A stretch of DNA of 64,000 bases from Bacteroidales bacterium (GCA_021648725.1 JAKISF010000015.1:1-64000); one strand, 5' to 3'. Numbered from the stretch's first letter, positions 44,822 through 54,296 are shown. Numbers and translations: made by a program. Notes: generated by a model from the sequence alone, not told the origin.

Positions 44822-47204
44822 TTTTTTTAAACTTATTTAATATTTTTTTAAATATTGATTTTTTCTTTTCATCAAATTCTTCGTAATAACCTTGTCCGTA
44901 TCCGTATCCGTATCCGTATCCGTACCCGTAACTGAACCCGTATCCTCTTTTTATTTGAACTTCGTTCAGAATTATTCCGAGATTTCTTAAACTATTATCT
45001 TTTTTAACATCTTCAATTAATTTAATAACATTTTTTGTAGAGTAATCTTGTCTCATTACAAATAAGTATGCATCAGCTATATCTGTTAATAATAAAGCAT
45101 CTGTTACAACAGCAATGGGAGGAGTGTCAATAATAACATAATCAAAATCTTCTGATGCTTTTTTGAAGAAGATCTTCATTCTTTCAGATTCAATTAATTC
45201 TGCCGGGTTAGGAGGTATCAAACCTGAAAGAGCAATATATAGGTTAGGAATACTTGTTTCTTGTATTACCTCATTATATTCTGCCCGTTCTACAAGATAT
45301 GAACTTATTCCTTTTTCATTATTATAGCTGAAATCTTCTTGCAGTTTCGGTTTTCTTAAATCTAAACCTACTAACAGAGTTTTTCTTTCCGAAATTGCTA
45401 TTACACCGGCAAAGTTTTTAGAAACAAATGATTTTCCTTCTCCGCTGACAGAAGAAGTTATTGCAATAATTTTGTTTTTTTTGTTTTTAAGAATGTATTG
45501 TAAATTAGTTCTTATTGCTCTGAAAGATTCTGAAATTGGCGACTTTGGGTGTGCAATAACCGGTAAATTTGATTTGTGTTTGTTTTTTCCTACAGTTCCG
45601 AATATGGGTATTGATGTTCTTTTTTCGATATCACTTTTATCTTCAATTTTATTGTTGAAGAATTCCATTGCAACAATAATAAGTATCGGAATTATTAACC
45701 CTAACATTATCCCTTTTCTTTTATTCCCGCTTGTGTCTGGTGATTTTTTTACAGCTGTTTCGGGGCGAGCCCTATCTAACATTTTTGTGTCAGCTTTATT
45801 TGATGCTTGTGTAATTGCAGCTTCGGTTCTTCTTCTTAATAATAGTGTATATATTTCATCATTAATGTTAAATTTTCTTTCAATATTAATAATACGCCTT
45901 TCTGATACAGGTAATTTGTTAATGTTTCGATTAATTTTTCTAATGTTATTTTTTATATTTCCGATTTCATTTTCTGTAACCTCAATATTCTTTTTTGCAT
46001 GAACAAATATTTGATTCTGAATTTTAGAAATTTGCAAATCTAATTTTTCAGAGATAGGAATATCATTTTTTATACTAAAATCCAGAATGTCTCTTTCGGT
46101 TCTGGCTTCGGAAAGTTTAGAGAGGTATGATAATAAAACAGGATCATTAATATCCATAACGGAAGGAGCGGTCATTGTTTCTGTTTCAATATCAGAAGAT
46201 AATTGATCGCGAAGATATTGGTAGTATGTAAGTTTTTTATTTTGTAATTCGAGGTATTTTTGTAAATCATTTAGCCGTGTCATTAATAACATACCCTCAT
46301 TACTTATATCAACAGTTTTGTTCTGTTGTTTGAAAATTTGCATAGTATTTTCTGTTTTTTTAAGAGAGTCAGAAACACCTTCCAGCTGTTTGTCAATAAA
46401 TTCAATAATACTTGTAGCTTTTTGATTTTTTTCTGCTAATCCGTTTCTGATATAGATTTCAATAAGTTTGTTTAAATAATCTGCATCTTTTTGCGGAACT
46501 GTTCCTACTAACCAAAGCCATAAGATAGAACTTTTTTCGGGGCTTATATTAATTTCTAATCTGCCCAAATAATTTTGGACTATACCTGTTACGGAGTTTT
46601 TTATAAAAAAATATTTCTTGCCTGCAATATTTGGATTATAAGGTAAGGAATCTCTATGTATTATGTTAAAATTAAAGTCTTTATAAATAAATTGTTCACC
46701 TACTTTAATTTTCTTATTTATTTCGAATCTTTCTATAGTAATTTCAACTTCATTTTCTGATATGAATTTAACATAAACAGGTGTACCTGTATGTTGAGAG
46801 AACGCAGTGTCATAGCTAACGATAAAAGGCGAATTTTTGTAAACCTCATAGTCTTTTTTGAATCGTTCATCTATGTAGTAGGAAATTTCAAATTTAAGTT
46901 CTTTTACTGCTTCTTCACTAAGAGAAAAAGATTTAAGGATTCCTATTTGTGTATCTAAATTTTTCCGTTTGCTGAATAGTGTTAAACCGCCGGCAACTTC
47001 ATCTTCGTTGCTTTCGCCTTTTAACATTACTGTAGCGTGTAATCCATAGGTAGCAATTGTATGTTTATTAATCCATTTAGCGGCAAAAAATGCAACACCG
47101 ATAGAAATTACAAATAAGTACCAGTATGAGACAGCCTTAAATAAGTATTTTTTTATATCAATACCTTGAGATGAATCTTCATGTATATTGTTTATGTCTT
47201 CCAT
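44802..47204 (-). CDS. Wzc-like polysaccharide tyrosine autokinase
   Basis: An inner-membrane co-polymerase and BY-kinase that controls capsule or exopolysaccharide chain length and export. The Wzz-type N-terminal domain has one helix at about 30-50 and a second near residues 505-520 ('GIMLGLIIPILIIVAMEF'), with long coiled coils between. The cytoplasmic kinase has Walker A 'SGEGKS' at about 585-592, Walker A' 'LLVGLDLRKPK' and Walker B 'YVIIDTPP'. The tail holds a Tyr cluster (about 758-776) made by a GY repeat encoded by a tandem hexanucleotide. It is co-transcribed with the Wza-like gene 22 nt upstream. Confidence 0.92.
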   Translation of the reverse strand: MEDINNIHEDSSQGIDIKKYLFKAVSYWYLFVISIGVAFFAAKWINKHTIATYGLHATVMLKGESNEDEVAGGLTLFSKRKNLDTQIGILKSFSLSEEAVKELKFEISYYIDERFKKDYEVYKNSPFIVSYDTAFSQHTGTPVYVKFISENEVEITIERFEINKKIKVGEQFIYKDFNFNIIHRDSLPYNPNIAGKKYFFIKNSVTGIVQNYLGRLEINISPEKSSILWLWLVGTVPQKDADYLNKLIEIYIRNGLAEKNQKATSIIEFIDKQLEGVSDSLKKTENTMQIFKQQNKTVDISNEGMLLMTRLNDLQKYLELQNKKLTYYQYLRDQLSSDIETETMTAPSVMDINDPVLLSYLSKLSEARTERDILDFSIKNDIPISEKLDLQISKIQNQIFVHAKKNIEVTENEIGNIKNNIRKINRNINKLPVSERRIINIERKFNINDEIYTLLLRRRTEAAITQASNKADTKMLDRARPETAVKKSPDTSGNKRKGIMLGLIIPILIIVAMEFFNNKIEDKSDIEKRTSIPIFGTVGKNKHKSNLPVIAHPKSPISESFRAIRTNLQYILKNKKNKIIAITSSVSGEGKSFVSKNFAGVIAISERKTLLVGLDLRKPKLQEDFSYNNEKGISSYLVERAEYNEVIQETSIPNLYIALSGLIPPNPAELIESERMKIFFKKASEDFDYVIIDTPPIAVVTDALLLTDIADAYLFVMRQDYSTKNVIKLIEDVKKDNSLRNLGIILNEVQIKRGYGFSYGYGYGYGYGYGQGYYEEFDEKKKSIFKKILNKFKKNENEKV
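44895..44930. repeat. Hexanucleotide tandem repeat in the Wzc tail
   Basis: Six tandem 6-bp units (five TCCGTA plus one CCCGTA on the plus strand) encode the Gly-Tyr dipeptide repeat of the Wzc C-terminus. Gain or loss of a unit stays in frame and changes the tyrosine count. Confidence 0.9.
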
Positions 47205-47226
47205 ATTTATATCTTATATCAAAGTA

Positions 47227-48030
47227 TTAGTTGCCGGTACTGAAAAGACTAATTACAATAACCGTTGTTGTTAATGCAGATGATAATGCAGAGAAGAAAA
47301 AAAGATAATCTCTGAAATTCATTTGTACAATTTTGGCTTTAATCGGTTCAACGATTACAATATCATCGGGGTATAAATAGAATTTATTTGAAGATAAAAG
47401 CTCACGTTTTGTTAAATCTAAATTATATACTAATCTTTTATTATTTTCTTTTCTTACAACGGTTACTTTACTCATATTACCATATTCAGTTATTCCTCCG
47501 GCTCTTGATACGGCTTCTAAAATATCTATATTGTCTTGATAAATAAATACAGAACCTTCGTTGTTAACTTCTCCCAAAAACGATATTTTAAAACTTACGA
47601 ATTTTACATTAACAATTGCATTATTCAGGTATTTATATGTTTTTTCTGTTACATCAGATCTAAATTCTTGTACGGTTTTGTTTTCTGCAAGGATACTTCC
47701 GAGTATCGGAATTTGAACATAACCTGAATCATTAACTGTAAACCCTGTCAAATAAAACTCTCCGCCGTTATTACTTCTGTTTTGACTGCTTCCTGCTTCA
47801 TCAAGTCTAAATAGCTTATTTATTTCAGGATCGGTTGTGTTAATTTTAACATGAAGAACATCATTAGGTTTTAATTTATAAGGTTCTGATTTAACATTAT
47901 ATAAATAAACAGTATCATTTTTTTGGTTTTCTTTGTAAATATACCTTATTCTTCTGTTACAAGAAGTCGAAAGCATTACCAGAATAATAACTGTTATAGA
48001 ATAAGCAGGTAATTTGATTTGTTTTTTCAT
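47227..48030 (-). CDS. Wza-like polysaccharide export lipoprotein
   Basis: An outer-membrane polysaccharide export component. The 267-residue protein has lipobox 'LSTSC' (Cys about residue 24), a Poly_export domain ('YKLKPNDVLHVKI', about 52-150), and an SLBB domain ('VSFLGEVNNEGSVFIY...VSRAGGITEYGNMSKVTVVR'). A C-terminal hydrophobic helix ('YLFFFSALSSALTTTVIVISLF') is common in Bacteroidota members. It heads the Wza-Wzc-trans-sulfuration run and has its own promoter box. Confidence 0.92.
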   Translation of the reverse strand: MKKQIKLPAYSITVIILVMLSTSCNRRIRYIYKENQKNDTVYLYNVKSEPYKLKPNDVLHVKINTTDPEINKLFRLDEAGSSQNRSNNGGEFYLTGFTVNDSGYVQIPILGSILAENKTVQEFRSDVTEKTYKYLNNAIVNVKFVSFKISFLGEVNNEGSVFIYQDNIDILEAVSRAGGITEYGNMSKVTVVRKENNKRLVYNLDLTKRELLSSNKFYLYPDDIVIVEPIKAKIVQMNFRDYLFFFSALSSALTTTVIVISLFSTGN

Positions 48031-48048
48031 GTAATTTGTCTTACATTA

Positions 48049-48056
48049 CAAAAGTA
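48049..48056 (-). promoter_or_regulatory. -7 element for the Wza-Wzc operon
   Basis: TACTTTTG on the minus strand (48056 to 48049), 18 nt upstream of the Wza-like gene. Confidence 0.55.
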
Positions 48057-48139
48057 AAATTTTATATTTGTTTTTAATATATTAAAAGTAAAAAACGGTA
48101 TTTAAATTGTACTATTATTTACAAATTGTATAATTGTTT

Positions 48140-48727
48140 ATGAAAATTAAGCCCGATATATTTAAAATCAAGCATAATAATGTTTCTCCGAAACAAGGCT
48201 TAGTACTTGTTTCTGAGCCGTTTGCTCCTGACAGTGTTTTTAGTCGCTCAGTTATTTTATTAGCAGAACATAATGAAGAAGGAACGGTCGGTTTTATTAT
48301 AAATAAACCGATAAAAAGAACTTTACGGCAAATAACTAAAGAATTCGGAAATATTGACATGAAAATATCAATAGGAGGTCCCGTAAATAATGAAAATATT
48401 TATTTTATTCATACATACGGAAAGAAAATACCGGGCAGCATAAAGATAATAGATAATTTATATTGGGGAGGGGATTTTAAAGTTTTACAAATGTTGTTAG
48501 AATCAGGAACTGTTGATGAAAATAAAATAAGATTTTTTGTAGGTTATTCGGGCTGGCAAAAGGATCAATTAAAAAATGAAATTAAAAAAGATTATTGGTT
48601 GGTTTCTGATATTGATACAAAAACTGTTATGCACTATGACAAAGAAATTTGGAATAAAGTAGTTGCAAAACTTGATAAAAGATATAGTATTTGGCAATAT
48701 TTTCCGGAAAACCCTAATTTGAATTAA
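48140..48727 (+). CDS. YqgE/AlgH family protein
   Basis: A soluble protein of about 195 residues of the YqgE/AlgH (UPF0301) family, function not firmly known. The motifs are 'KQGLVLVSEPFAPDSVFSRSVILLAEHNEEGTVGFIINKP' and 'ISIGGPVNNENIYFIHTYG', with C-terminal 'GYSGWQKDQLKNEI', all diagnostic. ATG at 48140 is preferred over a TTG two codons upstream (48134). Its stop overlaps the converging class IV aminotransferase by 4 nt. Confidence 0.92.
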   Translation: MKIKPDIFKIKHNNVSPKQGLVLVSEPFAPDSVFSRSVILLAEHNEEGTVGFIINKPIKRTLRQITKEFGNIDMKISIGGPVNNENIYFIHTYGKKIPGSIKIIDNLYWGGDFKVLQMLLESGTVDENKIRFFVGYSGWQKDQLKNEIKKDYWLVSDIDTKTVMHYDKEIWNKVVAKLDKRYSIWQYFPENPNLN

Positions 48728-49578
48728 TCTAAGGAATCATTAAGTTTTCGTATTAAAAAATCTGACATTCTTTTATAATATCTTTTATTTTTATAAGCAA
48801 CAACCCATTTAACTCCTGAAATTGAATTGCTTAAGAAAACTTCGTCAGCTTTTAGTAAATCAGTAACATCAATTGATTTTTCTATACAAACAATTTTATG
48901 CTGTTTTGCCAGTTTTAATATTTTATTCCTCATTATTCCGTTAATGCAACCGTCAATAACAGGCGGAGTAGTCAGTTTTTCACTCTTAACCGTGAAAATA
49001 TTTGATGAAATTGACTCAAGTATATTTCCTTTATTATTCAAAATCAAACAATCATCAAAATTATTTTCATTTTTATAGATACCTGCCATTGTATAAATAA
49101 TTGAATTTGCAGTTTTATATTGCGAGAAGACATTCTGAGGTTTTTTTATTTCATTAAATATCCCTAACAGTAAGCCTTTCGTATTTAATTTGAATTTGTC
49201 ATCTTCAAGCTTTGAGGAACTTATAATATAGTCAACATCATTTGTTTGCGGTGTATATAAGCCTCCGGGTTTTCTGAAAACAGTTATTCTTATTCGAGAA
49301 GCTTTGAAAATCTTATTTCTGTTTAACAGTTGAATTATTTCTTCCTCTAATTTTTGTCTGAATACGGTAAATTTATCGGGTACTTCATATTTCAAAACTT
49401 TCATTCCCGAAACTAACCTTTGTAAATGTTCTTCTAAAAATAAAACTTTACGATTATTAACTCTTATAGTCTCAAAGATAGAGTCTCCGTATAAAAAAGC
49501 TCTGTTTTTATAAGAAATTTCTATGCTGCCGGCAGGAATATATTTGCCGTTATAAATTATTTGCGTCTTATCAAACAT
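48724..49578 (-). CDS. Class IV PLP aminotransferase / aminodeoxychorismate lyase-like
   Basis: A fold-type IV PLP protein that could be 4-amino-4-deoxychorismate lyase (folate pathway) or a branched-chain or D-amino-acid aminotransferase. Visible motifs are 'NRAFLYGDSIFETIRV', the PLP lysine in 'SQYKTANSIIYTMAGIYKNENNFDDCLILN', 'GNILESISSNIFTV', and 'TPPVIDGCINGIMRNKIL'. The 284 residues are normal. It is divergent from yaaA. The family is certain, but the reaction cannot be assigned from the sequence. Confidence 0.85.
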   Translation of the reverse strand: MFDKTQIIYNGKYIPAGSIEISYKNRAFLYGDSIFETIRVNNRKVLFLEEHLQRLVSGMKVLKYEVPDKFTVFRQKLEEEIIQLLNRNKIFKASRIRITVFRKPGGLYTPQTNDVDYIISSSKLEDDKFKLNTKGLLLGIFNEIKKPQNVFSQYKTANSIIYTMAGIYKNENNFDDCLILNNKGNILESISSNIFTVKSEKLTTPPVIDGCINGIMRNKILKLAKQHKIVCIEKSIDVTDLLKADEVFLSNSISGVKWVVAYKNKRYYKRMSDFLIRKLNDSLD

Positions 49579-49622
49579 AGTTTAATTCAATTTGATAATG
49601 CAAGTATAATTATTATTTATTT

Positions 49623-49630
49623 TATATTTG
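49623..49630 (+). promoter_or_regulatory. -7 element for yaaA
   Basis: TATATTTG, exact consensus, 28 nt upstream of yaaA. Confidence 0.55.
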
Positions 49631-49658
49631 TTTCCGTTTATAATTAAAAATAATTAAC

Positions 49659-50420
49659 ATGTTACTCATTATATCTCCCGCAAAAAAGCTAAGTGCAAAT
49701 TCTGTTAAATTTGATGATTCGTCAACAGTTGAATTTCCTGATGAAAGCAAAGAATTAGTAAGCATTCTGAAAAAATATAAACCTGCAGATTTGTCTGCAT
49801 TAATGAAAATAAGTCCGAAACTCGGAGAACTGAATTATGAAAGATTTATTAAATGGAAGTATCCTTTTGAAAGTGAAGAAGCAGGAACAGCAATCAATTT
49901 GTTTAAAGGAGATGTGTATAGAGGAATGGATGTTGATACTTTTACAAAAGAAGATTTGAAGTTTGCCCAAAAACATTTAAGAATACTTTCAGGTTTATAC
50001 GGTGTTTTAAAGCCTTTGGACATAATTTTACCGTACAGATTAGAAATGGGAACAAAATTAAAAACAAAAAAAGGAAAAAATTTATACGATTTTTGGAAAG
50101 ATAAAATAACCGAAAAAATAAATTCTTATCTGAAAGAGCAAGGAGATAATATTTTAATAAACTTAGCTTCTGACGAATATTTCAAATCAATTAAGCCCAA
50201 AAAACTTAAAGCAAAAGTTATTACCCTTGTTTTTAAAGAATACAAAAACGGCGAATATAAAATTGTAAGTATTTATGCAAAAAAAGCCAGAGGTTTAATG
50301 AGCCGATTTATTATAAAAAATAAAATAACAACTCCGGAGGATATTAAAGGATTTAATGAAGATAATTATTTCTATGATGATGAGTTGTCATCAGAAAATA
50401 AATTAATTTTTGTCAGGTAA
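49659..50420 (+). CDS. yaaA: Peroxide stress protein YaaA
   Basis: A DUF328/YaaA protein that in E. coli lowers free intracellular iron during hydrogen peroxide stress and binds DNA. The N-terminus 'LLIISPAKKLS' and the blocks 'DVYRGMD', 'ILSGLYGVLKPLDIILPYRLEMGTK', 'NLASDEYFKSI' and 'YAKKARGLMSRFI' are diagnostic, and its 253 residues are full length. It is monocistronic. A strong promoter for the next gene overlaps its 3' end. Confidence 0.94.
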   Translation: MLLIISPAKKLSANSVKFDDSSTVEFPDESKELVSILKKYKPADLSALMKISPKLGELNYERFIKWKYPFESEEAGTAINLFKGDVYRGMDVDTFTKEDLKFAQKHLRILSGLYGVLKPLDIILPYRLEMGTKLKTKKGKNLYDFWKDKITEKINSYLKEQGDNILINLASDEYFKSIKPKKLKAKVITLVFKEYKNGEYKIVSIYAKKARGLMSRFIIKNKITTPEDIKGFNEDNYFYDDELSSENKLIFVR

Positions 50421-50439
50421 GATATTTTTTTTACTTTTG
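50409..50439 (+). promoter_or_regulatory. Strong promoter upstream of add, overlapping the yaaA 3' end
   Basis: TTTG (50409-50412), a 19-nt spacer, and TACTTTTG (50432-50439), a textbook Bacteroidota promoter. Transcription would start near 50445, upstream of the hairpin at 50468-50504. Confidence 0.7.
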
Positions 50440-50467
50440 TAGGTTAAATAAGAAAATCTTGTTTTTT

Positions 50468-50504
50468 CTCATCGGTAACATTCTTTACTGTTGAGATTTT
50501 TTTT
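50468..50504 (+). terminator. Terminator in the add leader / after yaaA
   Basis: An 11-bp stem with one mismatch and one G-T pair (50468-50478 with 50485-50495) and a 6-nt loop, followed by a run of eight T. It stands between the add promoter and the add ATG at 50529. Confidence 0.8.
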
Positions 50505-50528
50505 AATAAAAACCCTTATAAAAAATAT

Positions 50529-51587
50529 ATGAAGAAATTAACAAAAGAATTTATACACAGCCTTCCTAAAGCTGAACTTCATTGCCATCTTGACGGCTCT
50601 ATGAGAGTAGAAACTATTATAGATCTTGCAAAACAGCAAAATGTAAAACTGCCTGAAACCGATCCTAAAAAATTAGAACGCTTATTAGTTGCAGGACCGT
50701 GGTGCGAAAGTTTAGTTGATTATTTAAAAGCATTTGATATTACAACTTCCGTAATGCAAACAGCAGAATCATTAAGAAGATCAACTTATGAACTTGCAGA
50801 GGATGCAGCATCAGAAAACGTAAGATATTTAGAAATAAGATTTTCCCCGTTATTACACCTAAAAGAAGGCCTGACTTTAACAGATGTAATTGATGCAGTA
50901 TTAAAAGGAAAAGAAGAAGCCGAAAGAAAATTCAATATAATTATCGGCATCATAGTAAGCGGATTAAGACATTTCTCACCCGACAAATCATTAACATTAG
51001 CAGAATTATCAGTTGCATATAAAAATGCAGGTGTCGTAGGATTTGATTTAGCAGGTGCAGAAGCAAATTTTCCTGCAAAAGACCATAAAGAAGCATTTTA
51101 TTTAATTGTAAACAATAATATTAATACAACGGCACATGCGGGCGAAGCATACGGACCCGAATCTATTCATCAAGCATTACATGTAATAAATGCAAACAGA
51201 ATAGGACACGGAACAAGATTAAGAGAAGACGGTGATTTGCTTAATTATATAAATGACCACAGAATTCCTCTTGAAATGTGTATTACTTCAAATGTTCAAA
51301 CAAAAGCCGTTAAAGATTTAAAAAGTCATCCGGTAAAATTTTATTTTAATTACGGATTAAGAGTCACTTTAAATACAGACAACAGGTTAATCTCAGGAAC
51401 TACTTTAACTGATGAATATTGGCTTGCCGTTAAAGAATTCGGTTTTACGGCACCGGAACTTAAATATTTAATTTTGAATGGTTTTAAATCTGCATTTTTA
51501 CCTCACAACAGAAAAGTAGCTTTAATCAAAAGTGTTATGGCAGAATTAGAGGAGAAAGGTTTAAAGATAAAAACAGATTATATGTAA
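50529..51587 (+). CDS. add: Adenosine deaminase
   Basis: Deaminates adenosine to inosine in purine salvage. The metal-site histidines are H18 and H20 ('ELHCHLDGSM'), and the third histidine with the catalytic glutamate is in 'TTAHAGEAYGPESI'. The 'NRIGHGTRL' histidine and 'CITSNVQT' follow, and the metal aspartate is in 'TLNTDNRLISGT'. Where many enzymes have TDDP this has TDNR, as in other bacterial groups. The 352 residues are full length. The leader carries an intrinsic terminator, suggesting attenuation. Confidence 0.95.
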   Translation: MKKLTKEFIHSLPKAELHCHLDGSMRVETIIDLAKQQNVKLPETDPKKLERLLVAGPWCESLVDYLKAFDITTSVMQTAESLRRSTYELAEDAASENVRYLEIRFSPLLHLKEGLTLTDVIDAVLKGKEEAERKFNIIIGIIVSGLRHFSPDKSLTLAELSVAYKNAGVVGFDLAGAEANFPAKDHKEAFYLIVNNNINTTAHAGEAYGPESIHQALHVINANRIGHGTRLREDGDLLNYINDHRIPLEMCITSNVQTKAVKDLKSHPVKFYFNYGLRVTLNTDNRLISGTTLTDEYWLAVKEFGFTAPELKYLILNGFKSAFLPHNRKVALIKSVMAELEEKGLKIKTDYM

Positions 51588-51605
51588 TAATTTGTCTTTA
51601 AAAAT

Positions 51606-51635
51606 AAAAACCGATGTTTGTGCATCGGTTTTTTT
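51606..51635 (+). terminator. add terminator
   Basis: An 11-bp perfect stem (51606-51616 with 51623-51633) and T tract, 18 nt after add. Confidence 0.92.
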
Positions 51636-51732
51636 ATTGTAATTATCTAAATTAAAACATTGCAATTTTAAATTACAGTATTTACCGTGTTAAAAAAGTA
51701 AGTACGACAGCATAAATTATATAAATTTCAAT

Positions 51733-51740
51733 TAAATTTG
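51733..51740 (+). promoter_or_regulatory. -7 element for the helicase gene
   Basis: TAAATTTG, exact consensus, 30 nt upstream of the helicase start. Confidence 0.55.
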
Positions 51741-51770
51741 TGAGGTAAAATTATACTAAGAAAATATCGA

Positions 51771-54215
51771 ATGAACAAAAATCCCGAATTACAATTAGCC
51801 GAAAAATTTGTAAAATACACAAATCGAAATATATTTTTAACAGGCAAGGCGGGAACCGGAAAAACAACTTTTCTCAAATCTTTAAAATTCAAATCTCAAA
51901 AGCGAATGGTTGTAGTTGCCCCTACCGGAGTAGCAGCAATTAATGCCGGAGGTGTTACTGTTCATTCTTTTTTTCAACTTCCTTTCGGACCTATTATTAC
52001 CGAAAAAGTTGCAGGATACAAAATTGAAAATCCGAACTTCAAACAAAAGTTTAATAAGCAAAAAATTAATATCATCAAAACATTAGACCTTCTTGTTATT
52101 GATGAAATCTCAATGGTGCGTGCCGATATTCTTGATGCAATTGATGAAACTCTACGCCGCTATAAAAATCGTTTCAAACCGTTCGGCGGTGTGCAACTTC
52201 TTATGATAGGTGATTTACAGCAACTTGCCCCCATCGTTAAACATGAAGAAATGCACCTTTTAAGCCCTTACTATAAATCAATGTATTTTTTTAACAGCAA
52301 AGCGTTGCAGGAATCAAATATGGAAAGCATTGAACTGAAACATATTTACAGGCAAGATGACAATGTTTTTATCAATATTTTGAATGAAATAAGAAATGAC
52401 GTTCTTTCCAAAAAATCTTATGATTTATTGCACAAAAGATATATCCCCGATTTTAAACCCGCAAATAATCAAGGCTACATCACACTCACTACTCATAATA
52501 ATTCTGCAAGTATTATTAATGAAGAAAAATTAAACCAGATAAAAGAAAAGGCACATAAATTTGAGGCAATAATTCAAGGAAACTTCTCAGAATATGCTTA
52601 TCCGACAGATTTTGAACTTAAATTGAAATTAGGAGCTCAAGTGATGTTCGTAAAAAATGACAGTAATCCGGCAAAACGATATTATAACGGAAAAATCGGA
52701 AAAATTACGGGTTTTGACAATAACATCATAAGGGTAAAATGCGAAGGCGATTACGAAGAAATTGAAGCCGGCAGAGAAACTTGGGAAAATATTCGGTATA
52801 ATATTAATAAAGAAACCAAAGAAATACAAGAAGATTTTATAGGTTCATTTACACAATATCCTCTGAGGCTTGCATGGGCAATTACTATTCATAAAAGCCA
52901 GGGTTTAACTTTTGAAAAAGCAGTTATTGATGCATCTTCCGCATTTGCACACGGACAAACCTATGTTGCACTAAGTCGTTGCAAAACTTTGGAAGGTTTA
53001 GTATTAAGTTCAAAAATCTCTGAATCGGCAATTATTTGCGATGCAGAGGTTATTGATTTTAACAAACAAACAGAAGAAAATCAGCCCGATGAAGATAAAT
53101 TAAAAGATGCAATAAACGACTATCAATCAGAACTTATCAATAATCTTTTTAATTACAAACAACTTTTTTACAGATTCAAAACTCTTGAAAAAAATCTAAG
53201 AGAATACCATGGTTATTATCTCGGGAATATAGGCGATGCAATTTTAGATATTAAAGAAAAAATACTGCCTAAAATTTCAGGTATTGCTCAAAGCTTCATA
53301 AAACAAGTAAATACATTTTTAGAAGAAAATCCGAATGCCGAAAAAAATACAAATGTTCAGGAGCGATTAAAAAAAGCCGGTGAATATTTTATAAAATTCC
53401 ATAAAGAAGAAATAATAGCCAAACTTGAAAACAGCAGTTTTGAAACAGATAACAGCTCCGTTAAAAAAGCAATTACCGAAAATTTATCTTCGATAAATGA
53501 GATTCTCAACATCAAACAAAAAAGTTTAAAGGTTTGTATAAGTGGATTTAATATAAAAGAATACCTTGAAGTAAGAGCAAAAGCAGCACTTGAAGATAAA
53601 AAGAAACCGAAAATTAAAACCGGAGAAATTGCAACAGAACATCCCGCTCTTTATTCAAGGCTTAAACAATGGCGTTACGAAACGGCAGACGAAGCCGATG
53701 TTAAATTATATATGGTTCTTTCAAATAAATCAATACAAGAAATTGCAAATAAACTTCCTTCGAGCACCAAACAATTAAAAGCAATTTCCGGGATAGGCAA
53801 AGCAAAATTAAACCAATTCGGGGAAGAAATTATTTCAATGGTTTTGCAATATCTTGCAGAAAATAATATTAAGCCGAAAGAAGACTTGCCCGAAATTCCG
53901 AAACCCGAAAAGAAAAAAACATGGGAAATAACTTACGAATTATACAAAGCAGGAAAAACTGTCGAAGAAATTGCAAAAGAACGGGAGTTTACCACTCAAA
54001 CAATTGAAAATCACCTTGGCAGATATATTGAAACCGGAGAATTGAAAATATCTGAATTTATGAATAACAAAACTGTCGAAACCATAAAATTATATTTTGA
54101 GAAACACAAAGACAAAACTTTATCCGAGGTAAAAAATGCTTTATCTGATGAAATAACTTGGTCGCAACTAAAATTGGTTCAGTATTATATGAAATTTACA
54201 GCGAACAAAAGTTAA
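51771..54215 (+). CDS. PIF1-like helicase fused to HRDC and HTH domains
   Basis: A superfamily 1B DNA helicase. Residues 1-435 hold the motor, with Walker A 'GKAGTGKT' (25-32), 'VAPTGVAAINAGGVTVHSFF', 'LLVIDEISMVRADILD', 'MIGDLQQLAP', 'AITIHKSQG' and 'YVALSRC'. A charged helical linker follows. An HRDC domain ('YSRLKQWRYETADEADVKLYMVLSNKSIQEIA', about 625-700) and a RecQ-C-terminal-type helix-turn-helix ('WEITYELYKAGKTVEEIAKEREFTTQTIENHLGRYI') complete the 814 residues. It likely unwinds G-quadruplex or recombination structures; this is inferred from the family. Stands alone. Confidence 0.88.
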   Translation: MNKNPELQLAEKFVKYTNRNIFLTGKAGTGKTTFLKSLKFKSQKRMVVVAPTGVAAINAGGVTVHSFFQLPFGPIITEKVAGYKIENPNFKQKFNKQKINIIKTLDLLVIDEISMVRADILDAIDETLRRYKNRFKPFGGVQLLMIGDLQQLAPIVKHEEMHLLSPYYKSMYFFNSKALQESNMESIELKHIYRQDDNVFINILNEIRNDVLSKKSYDLLHKRYIPDFKPANNQGYITLTTHNNSASIINEEKLNQIKEKAHKFEAIIQGNFSEYAYPTDFELKLKLGAQVMFVKNDSNPAKRYYNGKIGKITGFDNNIIRVKCEGDYEEIEAGRETWENIRYNINKETKEIQEDFIGSFTQYPLRLAWAITIHKSQGLTFEKAVIDASSAFAHGQTYVALSRCKTLEGLVLSSKISESAIICDAEVIDFNKQTEENQPDEDKLKDAINDYQSELINNLFNYKQLFYRFKTLEKNLREYHGYYLGNIGDAILDIKEKILPKISGIAQSFIKQVNTFLEENPNAEKNTNVQERLKKAGEYFIKFHKEEIIAKLENSSFETDNSSVKKAITENLSSINEILNIKQKSLKVCISGFNIKEYLEVRAKAALEDKKKPKIKTGEIATEHPALYSRLKQWRYETADEADVKLYMVLSNKSIQEIANKLPSSTKQLKAISGIGKAKLNQFGEEIISMVLQYLAENNIKPKEDLPEIPKPEKKKTWEITYELYKAGKTVEEIAKEREFTTQTIENHLGRYIETGELKISEFMNNKTVETIKLYFEKHKDKTLSEVKNALSDEITWSQLKLVQYYMKFTANKS

Positions 54216-54253
54216 ACTGCAATTTCATAAATAAAATTATAATGTAATTTAAC

Positions 54254-54268
54254 AGCTTTGTCAAAGCT
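54254..54268. promoter_or_regulatory. 15-bp palindrome before the duplicated secreted protein
   Basis: AGCTTTG-T-CAAAGCT is a perfect inverted repeat 105 nt upstream of the gene at 54359 and 39 nt after the helicase stop. There is no T tract. It could be an operator or the helicase transcript's 3' hairpin. Confidence 0.3.
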
Positions 54269-54296
54269 TTAACAAAGTTAATTCCTTCAAAAAACT

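Noticed and set aside
45472-46002. 176-residue hydrophobic frame opposite the Wzc gene.
   Set aside because: It is antisense to the kinase domain and coiled coil, with no supporting motifs.
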